This document shows positions 35,011-47,226 of a DNA stretch of 64,000 nucleotides, in pieces. The notes below the pieces were generated by a model, which had not been told where the DNA came from, made no database searches, and saw nothing but the letters and a program-made list of their open reading frames with translations. The stretch comes from Lepisosteus oculatus (lineage: Eukaryota; Chordata; Actinopteri; Semionotiformes; Lepisosteidae). The stretch spans positions 20,255,501 through 20,319,500 of the forward strand of contig NC_090700.1 of NCBI RefSeq assembly GCF_040954835.1. The letters run 5' to 3'. Within the stretch, counting starts at the first letter, position 1, and each line of letters begins with the position of its first letter. Position numbers and translations under genes: made by a program.

Positions 35011-36689
35011 CACAAACAACTCTAGACTGAGGCTTGCAGGGACTGGCACTGAGGAAAATGGTCTCGCAAGTCGTGTGTGTGAAGCCATCAAAGCCACAGC
35101 TGCTGGTGAGCAAAACACTTATTCTTCAGTTCAGACTGCCTGTCCCTAACGACCTGCTGGTCAAGGCCAGAACTGTCAGTCTTTCAGGAACTAGCAGTTA
35201 CCAACAGGATTTTGGCCCCAAGTCAGAATAAAAAAGTAGAATGAAAGTAGAATTAAAGGGAAGAAGAGCTATCTGAATTAATCCCATTTGAAACCATGAC
35301 TACTGTTTGGAATAATTCCTTTTTCTTAGGCAATCAACCATTTTCCCTCTGTGGGTCATAATCATTGTAGAACTAAACCAGAAACTGCAATGACCCTGCA
35401 ACAAATGTTCCCTATTAAAGCCATTTCAACACACGAAAACACTTCAAACATAAAGAAATGTTCTCGCTGCAGCAAGGGCACCTTTGATCACCCTAATTTC
35501 CATAATAATTGTGCCCAAACTTGCCTGCACAAACCCATTACATTGTGGTTACTTCCAAATGGTTGGTCTGGACCATTTTTCCAGACTGTGGCTTAGTCTG
35601 TAATCTCCTGATGGCTCCCTGCCATTTCTCCACTTGCTTCCTTCCCTGTGAGCACTTTAAAGAAGCTCTAATCTGATCAATTTCCCCATCAATTAGGGCC
35701 CGCTGCAACTGCAGACTATAAAATTCAAAGCCCTACCTCACATGAAGCCAGTCAACCACAGACGCCCCCAAGCTGTCAACAACAAGCAACCGGCAACCAA
35801 AGCAGAGAGCGCAGAGTAAACTCCACGCTGTAATGAGACACACTTTAATTTAGATTATTCATTTCATAGTCAGGAGAGCTTGATAGAAAAAATACATACC
35901 AAACAAGGACAGTGGGAGACAAAAAAACAGAGAAACAGCTTTGACAGCTGTAAACAACATGTTCCCACAGGCCACCTGCTCTGGGCGTGTTAAAAAATGC
36001 GCCTTGCCCTTGAGATTAGGGAGCATTTAAAAAGCAAATAAGCAATGCCAGCAGTGCCCTCGTGCCAAAACACACAAACCAAAAGCCAGGAATCCTGAGG
36101 GAAAGACTACTACTAAGCAGGCCTGAAAGACACAAAAAGGAGAGTTATAACCCAGGGAAAAGGGTGTAAAGGTGTCTTACAAAGAAAAATAAACAAAAGT
36201 CCATCTTTTCAAAGAGTTGTGGGGTTTTCTTCCCTTGAGTTCTGTGCGAGTTTCATTTTCACAGAAAGCTCAAAAAAGACTGTCTTTTTCAATAGCGAAA
36301 ACAGTGCTTTCTGTTCTAACGGCTGCTGCTCCACAGCTGCAGCATCTTAAAGAAACACTGTTCTTACTGCTTAGTGATATATTTGACAGAATTTCATTTG
36401 CCACCTACATATTTTGACAATTTAACTTGGCATATTCAATACTTAGTTCATTTTTTTGTATTTTAAGCCATGAATAGTTGCTATGTGATTCAAATTGCAG
36501 TACATCAGGAGCTTTTTCATGGATGTCAGGTGTCCCACTGTCTTGCCACTAGGGGCGATCTTTTGAAATACCAAAGGTCATTGACTCTCACATTCAAACT
36601 TTCTATTTAATCTGATATTTATTGATGTTTCAAGTTAATTAAAATATACAATTTGTTTCGATCTCTTTATTATTAAGACCAAACATGTC
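35011..36689. other. No recognised gene; possible conserved noncoding block
   Basis: 35.6-36.1 kb has balanced composition and a TTGACAGCTGTAAAC motif (MEIS/TGIF-like palindrome core) at about 35940, but no repeat signature. Confidence 0.35.
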
Positions 36690-37150
36690 CTTTGGGTACA
36701 TCCTTTGTAATGTAACACTCATCCATAAAAAGGGCAACAAAACTAGAACTAGTAATTATAGACCATCCATCCAACACAGGGAGAACATACAAACTGCACA
36801 CACATAGCACAGCAGGAGTAGATAGCCCCAACACCAGGGTCTTATTTACATTACATATAAAGTACTTGTAAGAACAACAGGATCATCTGTATGTTAAGAG
36901 GATTCTAGGGGAAATTCTACAGTTGTAGAAAAGGTAGATAATTTATCAGAGACAAAAGTTACTCTTGTATGAGGAATTCTATAATTATAAGGAGTATGTA
37001 TTCAGGAAAATGTGTACATTTGGATTTAGAAATCGGTTAATAGAAAACACAGGGTACAAATAAGTGGTGAATGTTCTCATTGGAGTGATGCAATCAGTGG
37101 AGTACACCAGGGATCTGTATTAGGACCACCACTCTTTCTAGTTTATTATT
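36690..37150 (+). pseudogene. CR1/jockey-like LINE RT fragment with a SINE piece inside
   Basis: The broken frame reads LIHKKGNKTRTSNYR at 36723-36767, the RT motif before NYRPIS. After a SINE scrap it reads DAISGVHQGSVLGPPLFL at about 37087-37140, matching SGVPQGSVLGPLLF. The segment between them is decayed. Confidence 0.6.
36766..36842 (-). repeat. tRNA-headed SINE scrap inside a LINE
   Basis: 'acagggagaacatacaaactgcacacacatagcac' and 'caccagggtct' are the 5' part of the SINE on the minus strand. They lie exactly between two RT motifs of one LINE copy. Confidence 0.55.
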
Positions 37151-38394
37151 GCACAGTGTTACATACAAGTAGCAAAAAACAAATCATGAATGTAAAATGG
37201 CACACCAAGCATTTATTTCAATTGCTTTCAGGTTTTTTAACAAATGAAGACTTGCACTTGTGACATTTTGAGATAGGCACAGTTTGATGAACAGAAGCCC
37301 TCCAGGAGTTTGTTCTCCTGCTGTAGGAAGAAACACCCAAAATATACAGGATGTGATATTTTCAGTTTCCACCAAAGATAAAAACATGTTTCATGCTTTC
37401 GCACTAATAAACTCTGTTGACAGCCTGTTCGATAATGGCAACCACGCACAACTGCTTGAAGAAAAGCATTTGACATTATATTTAAGAATTTTGTTTGATG
37501 AAGAAAGAAAAAAAGGCTTACAAAGTTCCTGTACGTAAGTATAATTTTGGTGGACTGTCTGAGAAACATGTAAGTTTTTTTATCAATTGAGTAGCAGCAG
37601 TGCTTTCTCTGTAATGAAGGAGATACCACTGTGGGGATGGGAGAACAATTAATTAATAAGAACGTAATATGCGTGAAATTAACATTTAAGTAACCCAAAT
37701 GTATTTCCATGTCTTGCCAAAACCACTAGATATGCAATGCTTACAAAGTGTCACCACCTCCACATCATGTTGTCCAAATGCTTTTGATTGCACAATGGAG
37801 TTGAATATTCATGTGTCTTGTGAAATGGTTCATGGTGAGTCTCTTCTTTTTAAAGTCTCAAAAAAAAACAAACAGCTTCCTTTTAACTAAAAGAATGTGG
37901 CATCTATCACTAACCACACTGTAAAAACCACCAATGGGGGCTGAGCCAGGTAAGAATGCAATGCAGCCATACTTATCGAGTGGGTCTCAGTCACCTCCCA
38001 TTCCTTCTTTTTAAAAAACCCACAAGAAACACTTATCTCCATCAAGCAGATGAGGAACTTCAGCTGAGAACTAACTAGCTTCCATAAACACAATTTGTAA
38101 GCCAAGAGAGGACAATTCAATCTTACAGACATCTAACATCTATACATTGCAAAAAAGCAACACAAAAAAAGCCAAAAAAAGACTAATGAAGTTCAGCCTC
38201 CCAACAGCATCGTACAGCAATAACACCATTCAGTGCCAGCTGTAACACACCATAAAAAGAGTACACAGCAATACAGTCTTACTCAAGATACAGAGGCACT
38301 TATCTCCAAGCAAAACAAAAAAGTTACTTGAATTGACAAAGCCATATTAATTCCAAATGTCATCTCCACTTGTCGATCCATATATCACTATAGG

Positions 38395-38560
38395 GGTGTG
38401 GGGGAGCCTATCCTGGAAAGCAACAGGCCAAAAGAAGGTACACCCAGGATAGGACACCAGTCCACCACAGGAAAAAACACAGGCACAGACACACAGACAC
38501 CAGGGCCGATTTTCCCAGGAAGTACCTCACGAAGTGAACCCAGAGCCCCAGCACTGCATA
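38395..38560 (-). repeat. tRNA-headed SINE, decayed
   Basis: 'gtgggggagcctatcctggaaagcaacagg', 'aggataggacaccagtcc' and 'gaacccagagccccagcactgca' identify a minus copy. The central part and head are shortened. Confidence 0.65.
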
Positions 38561-41196
38561 TAGTTATCAAGAGTCCAGGTTGGAATGAAACCAGAAAACA
38601 CTGCAGCCTTCTGGGAGTCAACAGCTGCTAAAACAAACTGCTCAGTATTCTGCACCCTAACAAAACACTCAAGAGCTGCATCTGTTTTTTTCAGGTGAAA
38701 GAACCACCTGCAGGCTGTTCAGGCTTGAAATATTGCCACAAAACCAGCTCAGCATTTGAAAATTATGAAACTGTAATATAACCATTCTCCACACCACTAT
38801 CAACACCAAGCAAGGGTAGTGACATACTCTGGGCAGAAGGTGCCACAGTTAAAGATGACACAAACTGCCCCCATCTGAAGCACACAGACTGTAGGAAACC
38901 AGACAGAAAAAAATAAACTGCTTTCTCATCCTCAACACTGCAATACAGATTAAAGAGTTTTAAGGGCCACCTTATCCAATTGATAATTCCGGCAAAAATA
39001 AAATTGACACACTTTCATCAAGTGTTATTTAAGCACCTTGGGGAAAAATAATAATTCACATTCATTTTCAAAAAAAACATTTTCTATTAACTTTTGAATG
39101 ATTCCTGAAATTCGTCTTATCAGTTATTCATACTCCCAGTTGATTCAGTAGCACAAGCAGCAGACTCAATTAACCTCATTGCCTCCTACATGCTAAAGAG
39201 TTGGCTATTAGAGACACGTGAGGTACATCAGCTCTTTTCCTAATATCACAGCTACTCAGTTAACTACTATAACAACCCGCAACACTATATGTCTTGCACA
39301 ACTGCAGAAAATACCAGGTATGGTGCAGGCCTATGTGTTGCACTTTAAAAACATAAACATGTGATTGTTTATAAATCTATGACAAATGACATCAAACTGT
39401 TGAATAATGTGGAATTCTGCTCCATTTCCTAATGGGCTGCACATGTTCAAAGGCAGTCACAAACATAAAAACACATTTCATTTGCTCAAAGCTACCTCTA
39501 TAGTAGCCCCTCACTGAATATGCACATGCGTGACTAATGTTTATTCTTGTTGTGAAACACTGCACATTATGCTTCTGCCTACAAACAACAGTAAATGAAA
39601 AATTTAGCCCACACAACAACTACTGCTGTCAGTTCTCATTTTAAACAAAATTACTCAGTTTTCTAGAAAGGATAGTGGGCTTCAAAAATGTCACAAACCC
39701 ATCCATAGTCAGTCAAGAACAGGTAAGTCAGTCAAAAACACACACACCCTGTAATAATAATACGTCAAGATTCAAATTGTTCTTTGGAGGAGTGGAGTCA
39801 TCAGAGCAGCACCACTCAAAGCAATTCAGTGGGAATCCTGTCAGACAAGAGTTCTCCTTGACAGACAACAACAGTCCCAACACAGGCAGTTTGAACCCCT
39901 GCTTCTTTTCTCATTGGCAAATGTAAACCTGCAATAAATACACTTTTCTACCAGCACGGCTGCACCAGTGGAGTCTCTGTGGAAAACACTCCAAGAAAAA
40001 AATTCAATCTGCTACATTGTGACCGATTTCATTTATTCTAAAATATTTCAGAACACTGGTCTCACGGCACTGTCAGGAAATCACAGTGCCTCGGTGCTCT
40101 GGTGTCACAGTGGTAGGGCTGTGTATGACCCAAACCAAAACTTCACAAACTAATGAAAGCTGATTCAGGTCACTTAGCCCTTAATTTCTGTATAACAGCC
40201 AATACACTAAACAATGACACAGTGAACTTCCAGTCATTACCTACATCTCTCTTTTTTTATTTTTTTCCCCCCAACTACCTATTCTCCCTCATTCTACCTA
40301 TTCTGCCTCAAGTAGTCTATATGCTATGAGCAAGAATAAATATAATCAGTTGTATAGCACATAACTCCAGAGTTTTAACATTGCAAAAGTTTTTTTTTTT
40401 GCAGACTCCTGATAGTAAGAATTCTCCCTTCTTCCACTCCCTTTAAAAAAAAATAAAAAATAAGCACCCCCAAAACAATGTGACACCCTGTTTCCCCCAG
40501 TACGTCTGCCAAAAGCTAACAGGAGTATCCATCAGCCTTCTGCATGAGGAGCTTTGTCCTCAAGCCAAAGCTGCAATACAAATGCAAATGTCAGCTGGCA
40601 ACTCTGCGCCTTCACACACTCCGATACAGAGCCACTGGATTATTACAAAAGGATGATGCATTAAGCCAAGGTAGGCCTGCATTCTTGCCTTCTCATTTTT
40701 GTGCTAAGTGTTTTAGCCATACTTGCATCACTATGCTAAACCTTCCCCACCACTGCAGAGCTCCACTTATGAGAATGACAATGTCAAGTACACGGAAGAA
40801 AAAATGAAGCTTACCATTTATCTCTTTATCACCGTGCTTAAATTATGCTGATGTGTTGTCAGAGAGGAAAAGCTTATCCACCTGATAATGATCACTGAAA
40901 CCCAGAAGGTATCATAGATGAAGCCTCTGGCAGGGTTCTTCAAATGCGGAGTTTTGTTTTTCTGTTGTGGCAGAAAAGACAGAAAATGATGGCAGTGCGC
41001 TGTGGCATGCTGATCAAGCCCTGATGCTGAAACTGTAGAGAAAAAATTAGAGCTTACAGAGGCAAACAGTCCAGTGGCAATCTCTGCCAATGGAAAACCT
41101 GGGGAAAACCTGGGGAAACCCAGCCAGTGGTGCCCAGCTTTTTTTGGTGAAAATAGTAAAAATGACAGCAGGTTTGCACCCAGCCATCAAAGATTT

Positions 41197-41213
41197 GCCG
41201 ATTTCAAATCGGC
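41197..41213. repeat. GC-containing 8-bp palindrome
   Basis: GCCGATTT and AAATCGGC are separated by one base. A second GGC and TTTGCC/GGCAAA extend the symmetry imperfectly. It lies in a locally GC-richer patch with overlapping open frames on both strands that I do not recognise. Confidence 0.5.
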
Positions 41214-42539
41214 GGCAAATGAAACACACAAAGACATAGACGCAATGCAAACTGAATGCCCTGTTGACAAAGCACGACACGACACGCATTTCAAAATCGC
41301 AAGGGTGTCGCTGACTTGGAAAAGGAAGCAACACAAAGCAAGAATGTGGATTCAACACTTTACATAGTTAACGCAGAGAAAGGTTTACAAAGCCAAATTG
41401 GGCACAGTCAATTGAAGCAACGTTAAAATTACACAATACAGAACACGACCACATTCAAAACAGGAGTGTGATATGGGCTATCTCTGGACAAGGAAGTCTT
41501 TGTAGGGGAGGGTGTTACAGAGTATTGCAAGGACGTTTTAGCTTCAAAGGTTTGACAGGTTAGTCCTGAAGAGAGGCGATAACAATAAGGAAATGCTATT
41601 TAAAATTCAAAACAATGCCTAATTATGGATATACACCATCTTAGCAATACGGACAATAACTACATTGTCCACTTTCTGCTTGTGTTCATTTGTGATTGAT
41701 CAAAACACTAAATTATTAATTCTGTACCTTCAGTATCTCCCATGCCCTGTTCTACTTGACTTATTAGTGTCCTTTCTGATATGTTGGATAATATGCTGAC
41801 AATGCTTCCATACACAGCCTGCTCTAACACCACATAAGAAGAAGCCCTTAGAGGCAGTTCCAGGCTTCATTCTAATTAATTTTTGGACAAATACGTTTTT
41901 GCATCGGGCATGGAAAAGTTGAAACGAGTAGAAAAACGTCAGTGTTTTTGAACCCCTGAGGATTATTCAAGAGGTTGTCCCACCACATATACCAATGCTC
42001 CTGAATAACAGACTATAGTGTCTCCAAACATTTCTCAAAATCTCTTTAACGCATCAGAGGCTCAAGGGGTTGGGAGAGATTGATAAATAGGTCCAAGCTA
42101 AATACTGCAACTTTTGGATTTAAAATTGAACATTTTTGGTAAAGGAAGCCTTACTGTCCTGTCACTTTATTTTCCATTCCAAGTGTTCGCCCTCTCTTTA
42201 CGTGATCCCACAAACTTTATTTTTTCTCTTTAACCCAGTGAGAGCTGACGCAGATCGTCCTGTCATCCTGAGTCTCACATTGTTTTGTTTTTTACAATTA
42301 TTTCTTACAGATGTTTAGCCACTGATTTTTTTTTTTAAGTTTAAAATATCTAGTCCTACATATTTTACTTTTGCATCACAAAATGACCTGGTTTTATCAA
42401 CAGGAAACTAAGGTGCTCATTAACCTGTAACTGGAGTTCCCCAAGAGTTACAGGACAAAGACAGTTGTGATTATCCAGTATTCTTGTGATCAGATTTGGT
42501 TAAAACAGGGCAGGTTGAAGTCTTACCTCCTAATAGTAA

Positions 42540-42840
42540 AGTTAATAGTAAATATTCCCAAAGGAATGAAATGATAAATCCGGCAGACTTCTTAAAATCA
42601 AACTGTGAAACACGAACCAGAAGACACAAACAGAAATGATGTGGAAGCACATTTCTAACCGAGAACAGGAGGTACTTTTTCACAAAGGTTGTGGGAGTAT
42701 GGAATAGCCCAGCCATGTTATTGAGGCTGATACACTAGATTCTTCTCAGGAAGGGCTAGATGAGGTTCTCAAATTAATGAGCTACTAACAACCAAACAGC
42801 CTCCTCCTGTTTGTAAATATTATGCATTTACTGGGTAAAA
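42540..42840 (+). mobile_element. CR1/jockey-like LINE 3' end
   Basis: 'gaacaggaggtactttttcacaaaggttgtgggagtatgg', then 'gggctagatgaggttctcaaattaatgagctactaac', and 'ctcctcctgtttgtaaat' match the copies at 19.4 and 61.7 kb. It is truncated at its 5' end and decayed. Confidence 0.65.
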
Positions 42841-43719
42841 TGTTTTCTTCCTAAAAAAACACATGAAATATCAATGTCAAAACAGCATGAAATAACACAT
42901 AGCAACACAGAAGAGTACAGGATATTAACATGACTCTTAGAGCATCATAACCACAGGATAGGCTACAGACATTTTTGACAGACAATAAAAAAACAGTATT
43001 AGTTGTAAGCAAATTTCTAAGCTAGGAGGAATACGAATGTATATCCAGTTTCCTTCTATCTAAGCATCTTAAGTTACTAAATCCCATTACCCACAGGGTT
43101 TAAATGTTTATGATTATTTGCAGATCACGTATAAATGAAAAAATATATCCTGTCTCAGTGTCCCAAGAGAACTACTGTACTGGGTCATGTTGTTACCCCA
43201 ATACAGGACATGGAAGGTGTAGAGTTACACTAGGTTTTCACACGGTATACTAAATACTATATTCTCCTGCTCAGGGGACCTGCACTACAGTTCTCCAGGC
43301 CTATAAAGTCCTTCTGTTTTCTATGTCAATGGTTACTAATACTGACTCTGAAGGCTCACACAACCGCTGGTTTTTATCCTCTCGGTTACACAGTTCAACC
43401 CCATATGGTTTAATGAAAGGATAAATTCAAACTGTTAGAATGTTTTCAGCTCTTAAACACGTTGAAAGTGAGATTTTAACTTTTAACTGGATTTTATGAA
43501 TAAAGTAAATTCCCACACTACTGAGTAGAAAAAAAACTGAAAATGTTCCACCTAAGCAACTCATTCGTTCTATTTAGGCTTCAATGAGGTAATTAAAGTC
43601 AGCTGACCCCAAAACTAGAAGGTTTATGAGCCTCCAGGACCGAGACTGGGAACACCTATCTGAAGACAGAAGTGACAGTGGACCCTCACAATCAAGAAAT
43701 ACCTTGATGAGATTCTTTA

Positions 43720-43935
43720 AGGGTGGCATAGTGGCACAGTGGTGGGCATTGCTGCTTCACAGTACTGGAGCCCTGGGCTCAATTTTTGGAGAATTATCTA
43801 TGTGGAATTTGTATTTATGTTCTCCCTGCATTTGCATGAGTTTCCTTTGGGTGTTCTGGTTTCCTCAAAAGGCTTACGGGCAGGCTACTTGGCTCCTGGA
43901 AAATGTGGCCCCCTTGTGAGTGAGTGCGTGCAACA
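43720..43935 (+). repeat. tRNA-headed SINE, 5' two thirds
   Basis: The head is well kept: 'gggtggcatagtggcacagtggtgggcattgctgc' carries an A-box-like TGGCACAGTGG, and 'ccctgggctcaatttttgg' stands where the B box lies. The copy stops after 'gtgagtgagtgcgtgcaac'. A minus copy follows at once. Confidence 0.75.
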
Positions 43936-43957
43936 TCAGGATGTGAGTAAGCTAATC

Positions 43958-44257
43958 TAATACAGGGTCATGGGGAGCTGCAGCCTAACCTGGCAAGAAA
44001 TGGGCACACGGCAGGATATACCCTGGATGGGACACCAGTCCTGAGAAAACCCAGTTGCAAACACACACACACCATTACCAATTTTCCCAGAAACCACTTA
44101 TCCTACCAGTATGTCTTTAGACTTTGGAAGGAAAACAGAGCACCCAGAGGAAACCAAACATGGGGAGAACATACAAACTCCACGCAGGTAACTCTCCAAG
44201 AATTGAACCCAGGGTGCCAGCGCTGCGAGGCAGCAATGCTCCCCACTGCACGGCTCA
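43958..44257 (-). repeat. tRNA-headed SINE, near full length, inverted partner
   Basis: The copy runs from 'atacagggtcatggggagctg' to 'gaacccagggtgccagcgctgcgaggcagcaatgctccccactgca'. The latter is the inverse of the tRNA-like head and B box. With the plus copy just left of it, it forms a head-out inverted pair. Confidence 0.8.
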
Positions 44258-44799
44258 TTTTGTTTCTTAAAAGTAGGTATAGATCAAAAAGGTCTTCATT
44301 TTGAGTCGAGGTCCTGCATGCAAAAAAAAAAAACTTCCTGAAATTAACCAGATTTGATCATGGTTCCAAGTTATCAAATTATCTGTTCTACAGCACCCAC
44401 CTTCTCACACTTCCCATCTCGCAAGGGTATGCAGGTTAGTGTGGACTTGTGTACCTGTTTGCTCATATATGTCCATGGCAGCATGCCTGTTTGTGCCTAT
44501 TTGCACATGTGTGTGTGTGCGTGTGGGTGCACGCCTTGCAAATGATGTCCCATCCAAGGTCTCAGCTTGCATCCTTGCTTCTGGGTTAGGCTCCATGGTG
44601 TCACAACAGTTCCCAGGAATAAGTAACAGTCCTGATATTAACTGTGAGCACATACACAAAGCAATCAGACCACAAAAGCAGAGGTTAATTCAGCAACGGC
44701 ACCAGTAAAAGACAAAGGTAGTGCTCAACATGCACTCTTCGTGGAAGGAGGGAACAGGAACAGTGGGGTAGCCCAAAAAAAGTAGTACAAAACATCAGA

Positions 44800-44960
44800 T
44801 ACTTGCACCATCTCAAAGCTTTGTTAAAAATATTGCATTCCATTCCGGTCCCTGTGTTACATAACAGATAATGAAGTGCTCCAACTAGTTAAAGAAATGG
44901 TGAGCAGGTCAGGCTGATTCCTGGGTGTATGGAACAAGCCATCGAGCCATATCATTCTAT
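44800..44960 (+). mobile_element. CR1/jockey-like LINE scrap
   Basis: 'aatattgcattccattccggtccctgtg' and the following 'gtgagcaggtcaggctgattcctgg' match the segment of the LINE just before its 3' end. Highly decayed. Confidence 0.4.
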
Positions 44961-46114
44961 CCATATGCTACAAGCAAGCACAAAAGCCATTTTATTTTGT
45001 TTCTGCACTCTTAATAGAACCGGTCAAAGTACAAGCACAAATGGACATTTCTTCCACAGCTGATTGACGGTTCCAGTCAAAGTCCAGGAGGTAGGAAACC
45101 TTATCCAGGCCTCAGACATACACTTCTGTCCCTGCTGTTTCTGGAAGGGGGGAGTCTTGCAGCACACACACACCTTTTTACATCCCTCTCAATGTCTCAA
45201 CTGACCACCAGCTTGTTGCAAAAAAAAAAAACACAGCTTAGTTACGGTCAACAGTCATAAAGATTACAGCCTTCTGCCATTCCTACAACTGCAAGCACAT
45301 AAAACAACTGCAGCATTGCTGTGCATTTTCTAAAAAAGGAGTCCTTACCCTTGTTCTGTGGACCAGCTCTCAGTTCTACAGCAGAGCCTTAACCTGCCCC
45401 AACCCCCAACAATAGGTTTAATTTGGAGTCTTTAATTAAGCTACAAAACCTCTTTTTAGCAATGTGGTTCATAGATAACCTGAGATCTACAGCTTTTGAG
45501 CAAGAAAAGAACATGAAAAAGTTCCAATCAAGCCACTTGTTAGTTGAATTAATGGCTTCAGTCAAAATGTGAAACCATGAACTCAAACAACTTTTCAATT
45601 ATTATTAGTAGATACTTGGTACTTGTTTGTCTTCCTATAATATGATATATTTTATCATCTACATTAGTAGATGGTTTTGCAATATATTGAAAACGCTTTT
45701 ATTAAACTGACTCATTTGTGAATTCCGCCTTGAACAAAAAGGTACTTTCCTAGGATTTTACTATAAATCTAAGCTTTCGAGCACTTAAAAGAGGAAAACA
45801 ATACCTATGCAGTACCCTGAAATTCCGGCCAGTTGCGACTAGAACAACTCTAGTATGATTTTGTGGGATTTTAGAAAAACTTCATTTTCTCCCTAAGTCA
45901 GTTCCTCAGAAACTGCTGTGTATTGTGACGTAAACACAGGGCCTGTTTGCAAAGCCAGAGCTGCTCTAGCGCTCAGCACGCAGACGGAACATTAGTCATG
46001 TCGCAGCGAAAAGGAAACCACCGATCGCAAGCAAACAGTCCTGGTGCAGTTTCTTACGTTTGCAGATGAAAGAGCTGTCTTAGAACAGTTTGTTGTGACG
46101 AAGACGTTACTCAC
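44961..46114. other. 5' end of intron 1, promoter-proximal
   Basis: AT-rich to about 45.9 kb, then CpG-containing up to the first exon. TGACGTAA (45926-45933) is a CRE-like site in the first 200 bases of the intron. Confidence 0.4.
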
Positions 46115-46400
46115 CAGAACTGGCAGCTCGTCGGAAGCTGTAATTTACCCAAAGCGGCACAGACCAGCTGCTGCTGCTGTAGAGATAGGAATCCCCCTCC
46201 TCAGCTAGAGCGCAGCTGCGGCCGAGTCAGAAGACGCTCCGATACTCGGGCAGCGTAACGTGTCCGTTTTCACCTGTTTATCTACACACAGTACGCGCCT
46301 ACTCTAAGCTAAGGGTGCAGATCATATTTCCTCCTGTCCCGGTGCGCATCCAAGATCTCTGGGATCCTTATCACACTGGAAATGCGCCATCTTTATGAGG
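46115..46400 (-). other. Noncoding first exon of gene 1
   Basis: The left edge is a near-consensus donor: minus strand ...GTTCTG|GTGAGTAACG, with the exon's last base at 46115. The right edge is inferred from the NRF1/YY1 promoter. Between them lie about 285 GC-richer bases, including a short CTG/CAG-type run at 46168-46180, with no long open frame. If transcription starts above 46393, the ATG inside the YY1 site opens a 22-codon upstream frame that closes within the exon. I read this as 5' UTR joined over a 27.5-kb intron to the start-codon exon at 18589. The join is inferred from strand and order and has not been shown. Confidence 0.55.
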
Positions 46401-46430
46401 AATGTACACAAACCCAGCGCATGCGCGTTT
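46384..46430 (-). promoter_or_regulatory. TATA-less promoter with NRF1 and YY1 sites
   Basis: On the minus strand a perfect NRF1 palindrome, GCGCATGCGC (46417-46426), lies just upstream of AAGATGGCGC (46393-46384). The latter is the YY1 element that sits at or just after the start site of many housekeeping promoters. The surrounding 45.96-46.44 kb is locally richer in CpG than the AT-rich flanks. The order NRF1, YY1, exon, donor matches a gene running leftward. The transcription start is inferred at about 46395-46405. Confidence 0.65.
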
Positions 46431-47178
46431 TTGGAGGGGGTCGAGCTATTTTCCCGTAAAGTCTGCACATCTATTGGAAAAAAGTTCAAGGTTCCTTATG
46501 ATCACGGTTTCCAGAAACTAACTTCTGACCACACGCACACATAACAGTACAGAATGCTAGTGCCGCCCCCCAGAGTTCATTTATGTACAAGGTACCAGAA
46601 GAAAAACTATTTTACTCAAATAGAAAGCACCAGATGGGTGCTTTCTATGGCTAAATTATTCCCGAATCAGAAGCGCCTTTCTCACAATGGCACTGTCCGA
46701 CAGGATGCAGCTTTTGTGAAACTGTCCTACAGCCAGTCCTACGTTATAATAATGACTATGATGACTGGCTAAATTGTGTGACGTCTCCACATTGCTGTCT
46801 TTCTTAGAACAAGAGCACATCACCTGCCAACAGATCAGCAAATTAGATGTATTATTTGATAACAAATGTTCATCAGCAGTTTAAATCTATTTAAATAGGT
46901 TCAATGTAATGTCTGTATAGTCTGCTTCTATAAAATTAATTTTTCTTTCCAACTTTGTGAATTTGTGAAGGTAATTACATTTTTAAAAGTTTTTTCTTTT
47001 ATTATTCTTGTATAATGTGTCTATTTTTAGATCCTGTAAGAACATCTGTTATAAGAAATATAATGTTGTATATGTGTATTTTGCATATGTTGTACTATAT
47101 TGTCATTTGTTTTGAACTATTTGACATCATTAGGCCATTAGCCCTGGAACCATTTACACTCAATTTAGTTCCTTTAAT
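46431..47178. other. Upstream flank of gene 1; no divergent gene seen
   Basis: The composition falls back to AT-rich within about 200 bases of the NRF1 site. No plus-strand exon with a donor was recognised, so a bidirectional partner is not supported. Confidence 0.4.
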
Positions 47179-47226
47179 ACCATTTTTTAACAAATGGTTA
47201 AAAATGGTATTTAACCATTTTTAACC
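47179..47226. repeat. Perfect 13-bp stem-loop with a third half
   Basis: GGTTAAAAATGGT (47196-47208) and ACCATTTTTAACC (47214-47226) are exact complements around ATTTA. Another near-copy of the second arm, ACCATTTTTTAAC, lies just upstream at 47179-47191. The stem ends 7 bases before a hammerhead-like core. Confidence 0.9.

Larger units (their letters stand above)
37151..42539. other. Mostly featureless intronic DNA
   Basis: Only a SINE copy (38.4 kb) and a small palindrome (41.2 kb) were recognised. The overlapping frames at 37.2-37.7 and 41.05-41.37 kb have no recognisable motifs. Confidence 0.4.
18590..46114 (-). other. Intron 1 of gene 1 (inferred, about 27.5 kb)
   Basis: This interval would be intron 1 if the first exon at 46115 and the start-codon exon at 18589 belong together. 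Both flanking splice signals are good (GTGAGT donor, TTCTAG acceptor). The content is AT-rich and full of decayed repeats: CR1/jockey-like pieces, tRNA-headed SINEs, an L2 3' end, a 5S-SINE half and a truncated hAT element. No other exon was recognised inside it. Confidence 0.45.

Noticed and set aside
37237-37710. A 157-codon minus-strand frame
   Set aside because: Low-complexity F/L/C-rich composition from A/T-rich sequence with no recognised motif or splice context.
41047-41367. Overlapping ~100-codon frames on both strands
   Set aside because: Neither shows a family signature. A GC-richer patch explains the absence of stops.
43722-43795. A tRNA gene
   Set aside because: A- and B-box-like words belong to the head of a dispersed SINE, with no cloverleaf and a poor B box.
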